A stretch of 64,000 nucleotides of DNA from Symbiodinium natans. Its lineage: Eukaryota > Sar > Dinophyceae > Suessiales > Symbiodiniaceae. Where the stretch lies: positions 146,766 through 210,765 of the forward strand of contig CAJNDS010000902.1 of assembly GCA_905221605.1 (NCBI GenBank). The letters run 5' to 3'. Positions within the stretch are counted from its first letter, which is position 1. The number at the start of each line of letters is the position of its first letter. This document shows positions 55,901 through 64,000 of the stretch, piece by piece. Both the position numbers and the translations under genes were made by a program. Below the pieces are notes generated by a model. That model saw nothing but the letters and a program-made list of their open reading frames with translations. It searched no databases and was not told the DNA's origin.

Positions 55901-58900
55901 CCGAGAGGAACTCCGGAAACTGAGCCCTTTGGGCCTTGAGCCCTAAATCCTCAGTCCCTAAAGTTCAGGGGGCCCAAAGCCCCTAAAACCCTGAACCCAA
56001 TTCCTAAGCCCTGAGCTTTAAAAACCCGCAAACCAAAAGAAGCAAACTCCTGGAGTCCCAAGTCTGCACCCCCCCCCCCAAAAAAAAAAAAAAACACGCA
56101 CCCCCAAATCCTAAACCCGAAACCCTAAACCCCTCAAAATTCAATCCCTACAAATCCGAGGGCCAAGCGCTGCTTGCACCTCCGGCTTGTTCAAGTAGGT
56201 CCTTAGCTCTAGCGTCGGTACCGAAAGCGGCCACATCGGTATCTCATGACGTGGTAACAGGCACGGAGCACAGCTCACAACCTTCCAACATGGCAACGCA
56301 GACTCGCCTCCCACGACGGCTCTGAAGCAATGCTTGCAACGCGCCAGCCCGCGAAGAGGCTAACGGAAAGACAGCAAATTAGACATAACCTCGGCGATTG
56401 CCTGCAAACCCTAAACAAACCCTAAACCCTAAACCCTAAACCCTAAAACACAAGATCATGGGAGATGAAGTGGCCGGCATCCATGAGCCGGAGCCCACCC
56501 TGCCATGCCCTGCCCGTTCAACCCGACCTTTTTTGGGGGGGGGGGGGGGGGGGGGGGCGGGACCCCACACCACATGCCACATGCTGTCCTGGGCACCTGG
56601 ACGACATGGAGAACAAATCAAAGCTTGAGCACACACAGGCATACAATTCAGATTCTTCTTAATTCTTGTTATGCAGCATATGTTGTTCAGATTCTTCATG
56701 TGCTTCCGACTAGTCCTACTGTGCATTCATCTCCTGCAGGCTTGTAAGGTTTAGGACTTTTGCTGCTTTGCTATCTTGGAGGCTGTTGGGGTTCATAAGT
56801 TACGGTTTGAAACTTCAGGTTTTGGTTTCGGGCTGCGGCTGCTTGGGGGATCGTTCACAGTGGGCTCAAGGCTTCATGCGCGCAGCAGAGAAGAGAGCCC
56901 ACATTGCAGCCGCAGGGTCGTGATCATGTCGAAGTCGTAGCACAGGCGCCCGTGCTCGCAGAGGATGCGCATGTCGTAGGGGTTCTTGCCTGCAAGAAGC
57001 ACGCACGTTCTGCAAGCTTGGGGGGGGGGGGGGGGGGGCAAGAAGGGGCGCAAGTCCCCAAAACCCTCAAGCCTCAACCATCCCCTGAACCCCAGAACTT
57101 TGGAAGCTTAGAGCCCTAGAACCCCAAACCCTAAAACCTAAACCCTAGAGCGGATTCAGTGGAATTAGGGAACCATCCCCTGAACCCACCAGGCCTGTCA
57201 ACTCGTACGGCATGATGGCCATGAAGTTGCACGCGTCGTAGGCCGCAAAGCAGGCCGTGGCGTTGACCACGCCGCCGGTCTGGGGGTCTGGGTCCACGCC
57301 TGCAAAACGCCCCAAGGGTTTAGGGTTTAGGGTTTAGGGTTTAGGGTTTAGGGTTTAGGGTTTAGGGTTTAGGGTTTAGGGTTTGGGGTAAAGCGTGCTC
57401 AGATCCCTACTATCCTCCAAGCTTGAAATTCCGGATGCAAAGATCAGAACAGGCCGCCTCTGTTGCAGGCAATGATCCCAAGCTCACACGCCGGGACCAG
57501 CGCTTTCCTGACGCCCAGACCAAGAATCCCCATGTCAGAAGTAGGATCTCAAAAGGAATCCCCATATCGGAAGTAGGATCTCAAAAGCATCGAGGGAGGT
57601 CAAGAGTTTTGGGGTTTAGGGTTTAGGGTTCAGGGCCCAAACCCGGCGCAGGCGCATGATGTAGTAGTCGCCCTTGCTGATCACGTTTGCCGGCGCGTGC
57701 CCTCCCTCCTGCTGTCCACCGAAGTGGCCCATCTCGGGATACCACCTTGCGAGGCAACAAGCAACTCTTAACCAGGAACCCTAAACACTAAGCCCTGCGG
57801 GTTTAGGGCTTTTAACTTTCAGTTCTGAACCCTCAAAATACCCTAAACCCAAAGGGTTGCCGACATCTCCAATCTTCAAAATATTCTCCAAGGAAACGTG
57901 TGAAAGACGTTAAAAAGAACAAAAGCAAGGAATGAACAGAAGAAATGTCTATGTGGGAGTGGGAGTGTGTGTGTGTGGGTGGGTGCGCGCATGCCTGCGC
58001 GGTTTTACTTGTTTCGCATTCAGCTACTTACTTTCAAACTCGTTAATACATGTTTGCCTTAAATCCTATTGAGTTTTCTATTGAATCGCAAAGATGAGTA
58101 TTTGATCTGCCCTAAGTCAGAGATGCCTGTGGGGAACCCTGAACTCGGCACTCCGCAACCTTTCAACCTTAAACCCCAAGCCCCTTAACAAAACCTTAAG
58201 GCCGCCTTGAAACCTGTAAAAAGAGAAGAAAAAAGACATTAAACCCCAGCACCTTCAAACCCCTGAACCCCCCACAGGCCCTCAAGCCCCCAGATCTCGA
58301 ACGGCAACCCTCCGTTTAACCCTTCAACCCCCTAAACCCTAAACCCCAAACCCCAAACCCTAAACTCCAAACCCTAAACCCTAAACCCCAAATCCCCAAA
58401 CCCCCAAAAAACCCCGGGCGAGGCGCTTGTACTGCTCCAACGGGTCGGTCAGCCCGTTGCCTCTCCGGCGATCCCCCCAATGGTTGAGGGTTTAGGGCCT
58501 GGGTTTAGGGTTTAGGGTTTAGGGTTTAGGGTATAGGGTTTAGGGTTTAGGGTTTAGGGTATAGGGTTTAGGGTTTAGGGTTTGGCGCCCCCCCCTCTCT
58601 TATGTGTTTGTGTTCCGCTTGGGTTTTTCGGGTCTAGGGTTCAGGGTTGAGGGGCCCTGAATCGTGGCTTCCGGCTTCCGTAGCGGATGAGGCCTTAGAG
58701 GATTCGGGTCTCACAGGGCCTTCAGGGGTTTAGGGGGGGGTGGGGGGGGGCGGGGAACCCTAAACCCTAAACCCTAAATCCTAAACCCTAAACCCTAAAC
58801 CCTAAACACTGAGGCTTGCACCGATCGCTAGGCCCTTGAGCGGGATGTGGAGTCCCTCGTCGGCCTGATGGGGTTCATGTCGTACTACCTAGTGGGTGTC

Positions 58901-61900
58901 AGGGTTTCAGGTGGGTAGTTCTGAGGAGGGTGGTGAGTCAGGCAACCTATACTACAACCTTTTGGGTACTTCTGCCCCTACTTATAACTCTGCATGATCC
59001 TTCAAGTATCTACATGGGCCCTTAGCACAAGTTTAGGGTTTAGGGCCTAGGGGTTTTGAGGAACTTTGGAACCTTATGTGCCCCTTTCCACTACCCTTAG
59101 ATCATGGCAGCTCGCTTTAGGGATTAACTTTGGGATTTAGGGAGTTGGGGATTTAGGGAGTTAGGGGTTTGGGGATTTAGAGCTTTGGATTCAGCCCTGC
59201 ATTTTCTTGAACCCAACTCAGAGAGAACGACTTGAGCCTTGTTGCCGCTCCAGATGCGGTGGGTTATCGCAGGCACGTAGTGTCCTGTCGGAGTTCTGAC
59301 ATGTCTCCGCTGCGTCTGTGGCGTGGCTGGTCAGCATACGCTTGTCCTGCGTAGGACTCCCCGAATACAAAGAAGCTGGTCTTCTGGTACTGCGGGAACT
59401 GCTGGAAGAACTTCTGCAAGAACCTCAAGGAGTCGCAACAGAGAGTCGCATTCGTCTTGGCATAGTTTCACAACTGCAACATCTGCTGCCAGTCATTTTT
59501 GTGCTTTGCATCAACACTGGCTTGGGGTTCTCATAATGATCCGAGAACCGTGGCTGCTGCAGCTTTGGCACGTTGATCTGCTATGCTCTGTTGCTGGCTA
59601 CTGGCAGGGACATTGTGTGTGCTGCTTCCGACTGCTGGAACAAGGCGGGAATTTCCTAAAAAGTGACACCATCGGTGCAGAAGCGGGCATTCAAAAAGAA
59701 CGTGTCCCACAAGCCGTATTGCTGCACCGGTTACACACGCCACACCTTACAAGCCCGAAACCCGAAACAAGCTCCATCCGCAGCCGGCGTGCACGTACAT
59801 GTTGTCCGCAACTCCCTGCTCGTTGTGGGTGCCAATGCCGGTAGAGAAGCCCACCCCTGCAGGCTGGTCGACCCACATCACCTTCATGGGTTACTCTAGT
59901 CAGGGCTCTAGGATTGAGGGTTTCAGAGCTTCTTTGACTGTGCTTGCAACCCCTTAAACATTGTATAATTTTGTGGTCCCTCATGAATAGAGACTTAGAA
60001 TTCGTTCAAGAATGGTCTAGGCTTGGGGTCTAGGGGTGCGGGCTAGCGGGTCCACGACGTTGAGAAACCTGCGGCTGCGATCTCCTTCATATTTGTTGAC
60101 GCTTTAGGGGGGCAGCAAAGGTGCTGATCATTGGAAAACTCTGTGTATGTGTATACACACATCTCTCGTAGTTCCTAAACCCTAAACTCCACACCCTGAA
60201 GCCGCAGCTCGAAACCTTAAATGCCCAATGCCCATAAGAGGGTAGCAAGCACCAGGAAGTCGCGCGACGCACGTTGAGGGGTTTGGGCGGGTTTTGAGAT
60301 GTTGAGAGCTTGGGCGGTTTGAGGTGTGGGGTTTTAGGGTTCAGGTTCAGACCTTTAGGCTTAGGGTTTTTTAGAGTGTAGGGTGTAGGGTGTAGGGTGT
60401 AGGGTGTAGGGTGTAGGGTTTAGGGTTTAGGGTTTAGGGTTTAGGGTTTAGGGTTTAGGGGAACCAGCTTCCATGCAAGCGGCGTTGGCTGCGTTGTGCC
60501 AGGAAGCGGGGTTGGGATAGGTGCGCTGGCCTGGGTCTGCGGAAAATCTTCGGGGCTTGGGGTGTAGGGTTTCGGGTAGGGCTTAGGGCTTAGGGCTTCG
60601 GGCTTAGGGCTTAGGGTTTAGGGTTTTGTGTCTTCCCCTAGGGCCTACTAGGACCCCTTGACCTTAAACCCTTAAACCCCTAAGCCCCAGACGTTCAAGA
60701 CGAACTCCATCCCAAAACCCGCAGCCCCTCAACCCCTCAACCCTAAACCCCTTGAACCCTAAACCCTAAACCCCTTCAATTGAACCCGTTGAACCCTTGA
60801 ACCCCTTGAACCCCTTGAAGCCTTGAACCCTAATCCCCTTGAACCCTCAACCCTAAACCCCTTGAACCCTTGAACCCGTTCAAACCCTTGAAGCCTTTCA
60901 AACCCTTGAACCCCTTCAAACCCTTGAACCCTTGAACCCGAAATCCGAAAACCCCCTTGAGCCACTCAACCAGCCGAGGCGCCATCCTTCGACACTTTGC
61001 AGGGCCCGTTCTCTGCGAACCTGGGCCAAGCTCCGGGGTTTTGGTGTGTGTGTGTGTGTGTGTGTGTTTTTTTGTTGGGGACGGCGGGGGGGGTTAGGTT
61101 TAGGGTTTAGGGTTTGGGTTTTAGGGTTTCAGGGTTTTAGGGTTTCGTGTTTCGGGATTAGCTAGAAGGTTTAAGGGGTTTAGGGTTTAGGGATTAGGGA
61201 TTAGGGTTTAGGGTTTAGGGGGTCCTACAGCACCTCACAACCGAAGGCAAAAAATTAAGATTAAAAAAAATCCTCTCCGTCCGAGCCGCAGGGCCAGCTG
61301 CGAGGAGCAGCCGGGACCACCTGAGAGCCTGGGACTTCTTACCCTAAACCCTAAACCCTAAACCCTATATAAACCCTAAACCCTAAACCCTCGTCGTGGG
61401 GAGGGCTTGGTTGGGACTTCTTTTCTTGGGGCGCGGGCACACGAATCTCAAGCAGGGCTTGGGGGTCCCTCCAATTATACAGAGCCTCTTCGCGTCAGCT
61501 TCCAGCCCCAGAAGCGTCTCAGGGTGTAGGGTTAAGGGTGTAGGGTTTACGGTTTACCCCCCTCCCCCCCTCCGGCCCTCTGGGTGGAGGTGCCGCCAGG
61601 CCACGACCGCCCTGGCCGGCCTGGGAACACCCGGCTGCCGACGCGGCGCGCGCAAGCGTTTACAAGTATAGCTCAGGCACTCATCGGCCGCTGCATCCGT
61701 GCCGTTTGCCACTCTCGTCCAACTTTAACTAGGGCTTTTCTTCGGTGATCTCTTCATGAAATGTCTCATTAGAAGGATGAAAGGTCCGGCGGCAAGAGCC
61801 CAACATGAAAGGTGAAGCAGCGATGGATATGACGACAATCCCCGCATATCCTCGAGTCCGGCAAGTTCCGGCGCCACAATCTGGCCCAAGAAGTAAATCG

Positions 61901-63984
61901 TGCCATCGCTGTCGCTCAGCATGAAGAGAAACGGCCGGTCGACTGTCATCTTCACAGCCGGCAGCGGAAGGCGAAGGCTTGTGGGTATCATCGAGGCACC
62001 CGTCGCTGCAGCTGCAACAGTGCCTTCCTCATTTACTTCAAGGGTCGCCTTGTGCACCACTTCGCTGAGGCGCACCCGCGGGTCCTCCGACATCTTCAAG
62101 AAGCCACCGCTCGAGTCAAAGGCGTCCTTCAAGCCGAGCTCTCGCAGTGCCGCCTTCATCGACCCACCCGCACTGAGTTTGAAGCGAGGCAGGCTTAGCT
62201 CAACTTCCACACGGCGCAACTCCCCATCCAGGGCTGCCCAGGCTTTGTCAACCGAAGCAGCCACCGCGGACAGCGCCCCTGCACCCTCCTTCTTTGGAAG
62301 CATGATGGTGGCCCATGTTTGCTTATCACCGTAAGGAAGTCGCACAGCTTGGTAGGTGTCATTCTCCATGTACGCAATGTTTTTCTCTTTCTTATACATC
62401 ATGTCACATGGGAGGGATGACGAGAAGCCCTTGAACGCCGATTTCTTGGTAAGCGCGACATCAAAGACGGTCGCCCATGAGCCCTTAAAAAAGACCGTGT
62501 TCACCAGCACCAGCACCGTGAGAGGGTCCAGCTCCCCGTTCAAGAGTGTCGGAATGCGCCCGAAGGTCTTCTCCTTCGCCCATTCGTTGATGGGCTTGGG
62601 GTCTGTGCTCTGCAACTCGTGCGCCTCGGCACCAAACTTTGCTTTCAAGCCCTCCACGTAGTCGGCGCGGATCTGCGTGCGAACCCATGCAGAGTTGGCC
62701 ATCTTCACCGTGCTGTCTGCTGGTAAGACTGGGATGAGACGGGTTAGCAAGGTCATCAGCTCCTTCTCTGTTCCGGATCCCTCTGTGGCGCCAGCTGCGA
62801 CCATAGACAGGCATCCCGAGATGGACAGCGGGGATATGAGAACGTTCTCAGGCTGTGATGCCAGCAGCCGAAAGAGGGCAAAGCCCAGCGGGTTGACCGC
62901 GGCCGCCAGAGGCATCACGCCATGTGAGGAAGATCAATGAGAATCTGGGGCTCAAGGGGATCCTTGAACCCTCTGTGTCAAAAACCGTTATTCACCCCCA
63001 AACTTCATACCCTTATGCAACCTTGGTAGCCCCAGTCCCAAGGAACACTGAACTCCCGCCCTCTCCCCCCCCCAAAGCAACGGGAAAAACAAACTTACCT
63101 CGAACATCCCCACCTAAACCTGCCGCTCCAGGGATACTTACCCTAAACCCCAAACCCCAAACTAATGACCCCGAATGCCCGAAAGCTTGCGACTCCACAA
63201 CCCCCAAGATCCCGCTCAACCCCAGGCATCCCTCAACCCTAAACCCTCAACCCTCAACTCTGAGCCCTAAACCCTAAACCCTAAACCCTAAACCCTGAAC
63301 CCTAAACCCTAAACCCTAAACCCCAAGCATCCTCAAGCCACTCGCGGCCCGGCGGCCACATGAGCAATGGCGCTGACGCCGGGTCCCTCGGGCTCGGCGG
63401 GCTGCCATTTGGGGGTTTTAGGGTTTACGGTTTAGGGTTTAGGGTTTAGGGTTTAGGGTTTAGGGTTTAGGGTTTACGACAGTTTACGATTTAGGAGCTT
63501 TCAGGGCGTGGGCGACGGTGGCAACATTGAGCAGCTGTGGGCAGCCCCAACAAGCCAAAAAAACGCCCTATAGTTGCCCTGTAAGCATCCATGAGCCCCC
63601 CCGCTCGCAGGTTGAAAAAGGAGGAGCGCCTCTCTGCCAACCCCGGCCAGGATTTGGGACTTAAGTTTCACGGCTTCTGGGCTAAGGTTTCAACTACTTT
63701 TGGGCGCTTGGGCTTCGGGGCTTTGGGCGTAGGAGGGTTTCAGGCTTTTTGGATTTTGGGGTGTAGGGCCCTGGACCGAAACTTGGGCTTCCTCGCGGCT
63801 TGGATTGGGGGCTGCGGACTCTGCCCTAAGGCCTCTAGGAACGCGAAGCCGCTAAGCCCTGTGGAAACCGCGCCAACTGAGGCGGGCGACTGCTTTGCCT
63901 CAAAGAGCCAGAAGAAGTACTTCGTGATGGGGTTCACAGAGATGTAGCCAGCAGTCTGGTTTACACTGGGGTCCTTGGCAGGGT
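52978..63984 (-). CDS. Serine carboxypeptidase (peptidase S10), at least 22 exons
   Basis: Secretory or vacuolar carboxypeptidase that removes C-terminal residues; 5' end outside the window. Exons in transcript order: 63,888-63,984 (AGYISVNPITKYFFWLFEAK), 63,349-63,401 (DPASAPLLMW), 61,282-61,320 (GPGCSS), 60,983-61,012, 60,484-60,530 (NPASWHNAAN), 59,819-59,881 (VMWVDQPAGVGFS), 59,347-59,455 (FGESYAG, catalytic Ser), 59,238-59,284 (HYVPAI), 58,822-58,864, about 58,415-58,460 (GNGLTDPLEQY), 57,643-57,745, 57,195-57,299, about 56,919-56,989 (GKNPYDMRILC), 56,169-56,206 (TYLNKPEVQAA), about 55,682-55,723 (LGVKKTWGSCN), 55,155-55,207 (AGDWL), 54,855-54,937 (VLIYAGDVDYICNWLGNK, catalytic Asp), 54,292-54,357, 54,021-54,056, 53,755-53,805, 53,361-53,420 (AGHMVPMDQP, catalytic His), 52,978-53,028 (stop TAG). 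Motif order equals carboxypeptidase Y and all three catalytic residues are present. Many introns use GC donors. A small exon may be missing between 57,643 and 57,299. The usual W-L-T/N-G-G is W-P-P-G-G here. Confidence 0.9.
53160..53295 (+). repeat. TTTAGGG array (S10 intron 21)
   Basis: About 18 units, one TTTGGGG, between the last two carboxypeptidase exons. Confidence 0.95.
53868..53978 (+). repeat. TTTAGGG array (S10 intron 19)
   Basis: About 15 perfect units between exons 54,021-54,056 and 53,755-53,805. Confidence 0.95.
54378..54630 (+). repeat. TTTAGGG array, longest perfect tract (S10 intron 17)
   Basis: About 36 units, a single one altered (TTTATGGG near 54,518), between exons 54,855-54,937 and 54,292-54,357. 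Confidence 0.96.
54950..55080 (+). repeat. TTCAGGG/TTTAGGG array (S10 intron 16)
   Basis: About 18 units, starting 13 bp from exon 54,855-54,937; TTCAGGG variants first, then TTTAGGG. Confidence 0.93.
56525..56562. repeat. Poly-G run
   Basis: A T run, then about 26 G, in a carboxypeptidase intron; Gly/Pro-rich ORFs across it are artefacts. Confidence 0.92.
57312..57390 (+). repeat. TTTAGGG array (S10 intron 11)
   Basis: About 11 units, starting 13 bp from exon 57,195-57,299. Confidence 0.94.
57537..57595. repeat. Short tandem duplication
   Basis: GAAGTAGGATCTCAAAAG occurs twice about 34 bp apart (57,537 and 57,570), in an S10 intron. Confidence 0.8.
58495..58585 (+). repeat. TTTAGGG array (S10 intron 9)
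   Basis: About 12 units with two TATAGGG variants. Confidence 0.93.
58910..59008. repeat. Element A copy in S10 intron 8
   Basis: GGTGGGTAGTTCTGAGGAGG, GTCAGGCAACCTATACTACA, CTTATAACTCTGCATGATCC and TTCAAGTA; the left arm is shorter than in other copies. Confidence 0.7.
60360..60465 (+). repeat. TGTAGGG block followed by TTTAGGG (S10 intron 5)
   Basis: Six consecutive TGTAGGG units, then seven TTTAGGG units; a third example of a locally homogenised variant. It ends 20 bp from exon 60,484-60,530. Confidence 0.93.
60715..60945. repeat. CCCTTGAAC nonamer repeat (S10 intron 4)
   Basis: About 20 irregular copies of CCCTTGAAC/CCCTTCAAA, adjacent to the 30-nt exon 60,983-61,012. Confidence 0.9.
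61725..62915 (-). CDS. Serpin family protein, intronless, with hydrophobic C-terminal tail
   Basis: Serine-protease-inhibitor fold protein of 396 aa from ATG at 62,915 to TAA at 61,725; the frame opens at a stop near 62,936 and no earlier ATG is in frame. Visible: NVLISPLSI (about residues 24-32), NTVFFKGSW (139-147), the hinge EEGTVAAAATGAS (296-308), which is the pattern of inhibitory serpins, and the signature DRPFLF (326-331). Canonical spacing from the hinge puts the scissile bond near T-S; an Arg lies three residues further. The core ends near GQIVAPE (344-350). A further 46 residues follow, with a hydrophobic stretch (about 364-383) and a basic end (KRSPKKSPS), so it could be membrane-anchored by its tail. 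No signal peptide. It lies on the same strand inside intron 2 of the carboxypeptidase gene and lacks heptamers and introns. Confidence 0.95.
   Translation of the reverse strand: MPLAAAVNPLGFALFRLLASQPENVLISPLSISGCLSMVAAGATEGSGTEKELMTLLTRLIPVLPADSTVKMANSAWVRTQIRADYVEGLKAKFGAEAHELQSTDPKPINEWAKEKTFGRIPTLLNGELDPLTVLVLVNTVFFKGSWATVFDVALTKKSAFKGFSSSLPCDMMYKKEKNIAYMENDTYQAVRLPYGDKQTWATIMLPKKEGAGALSAVAASVDKAWAALDGELRRVEVELSLPRFKLSAGGSMKAALRELGLKDAFDSSGGFLKMSEDPRVRLSEVVHKATLEVNEEGTVAAAATGASMIPTSLRLPLPAVKMTVDRPFLFMLSDSDGTIYFLGQIVAPELAGLEDMRGLSSYPSLLHLSCWALAAGPFILLMRHFMKRSPKKSPS
63235..63325 (-). repeat. CCCTAAA array (S10 intron 2)
   Basis: About 12 units, between the serpin start and exon 63,349-63,401. 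Confidence 0.92.
63415..63478 (+). repeat. TTTAGGG array (S10 intron 1)
   Basis: About eight units, starting 14 bp from exon 63,349-63,401. Tracts of opposite orientation thus flank a 53-nt exon. Confidence 0.93.
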
Positions 63985-64000
63985 CTGGGAAGTTTAGGGC

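Noticed and set aside
59531-59743. Minus-strand fragment resembling a retrotransposon reverse-transcriptase zinc-binding tail (HVLFECPLLHRW)
   Set aside because: Only one short motif, no upstream reverse transcriptase in frame, and it lies in intron 6 of the S10 gene. It could be a retroelement scrap, but support is too thin.
59318-59844. Plus-strand ORFs of 72 and 173 aa
   Set aside because: Antisense shadows of the carboxypeptidase exon 59,347-59,455, which carries the GESYAG catalytic motif on the minus strand.

Overview
The window looks like nuclear DNA of a dinoflagellate (another alveolate or alga with plant-type telomeres is less likely). It is saturated with tracts of the heptamer TTTAGGG/CCCTAAA and its variants, in both orientations, and these tracts sit mostly inside introns and spacers. 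Exons are small (30-214 nt) and many introns start with GC or apparently GA rather than GT. Several introns have short direct repeats at their two ends. One 12-base exact match to the 3' end of the dinoflagellate spliced leader is present. No bacterial operons, rRNA or tRNA genes were recognised.

Most of the coding content is invisible to long-ORF searches, because it is cut into short exons between repeat tracts. Reading the non-repeat islands on both strands gives, from left to right: a minus-strand SLC18B1-like MFS transporter (about 2.4-8.3 kb); a few plus-strand exons (7.6-10.5 kb); a minus-strand WWE-domain gene (12.7-15.9 kb); two plus-strand 3' exons (16.8-17.9 kb); an intronless 216-codon ORF (18.8-19.5 kb); a very long minus-strand gene for a multi-pass membrane protein resembling OSCA/TMEM63 proteins (exons from about 22.5 to 35.5 kb, with probable N-terminal exons at 43.9-45.9 kb); a plus-strand, possibly glycosyltransferase gene (36-40 kb); an intronless minus-strand gene with a HET-like N-terminal part and leucine-rich repeats (41.4-42.9 kb); a run of minus-strand exons of unclear assignment (45.5-52.4 kb); and a serine carboxypeptidase (peptidase S10) gene of at least 22 exons (53.0-64.0 kb, minus), which runs off the right edge. 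An intronless serpin gene (61.7-62.9 kb, same strand) lies inside its second visible intron.

The unifying observation is that the telomeric heptamer seems to be intron material here. In the TTTAGGG orientation a tandem tract carries a GT donor and an AG acceptor in every unit, several exons end exactly where a tract begins, and one exon edge is duplicated on both sides of a tract. Together with GC/GA donors and 5-7 bp direct repeats at intron ends, this suggests introns gained by insertion of telomeric repeats. Several dispersed short palindromic or conserved elements (families A, B, C and E below) are the other mobile-looking component. All exon joins are manual inferences without transcript evidence; coordinates given to the base are those where an AG/GT, AG/GC or AG/GA junction could be read.
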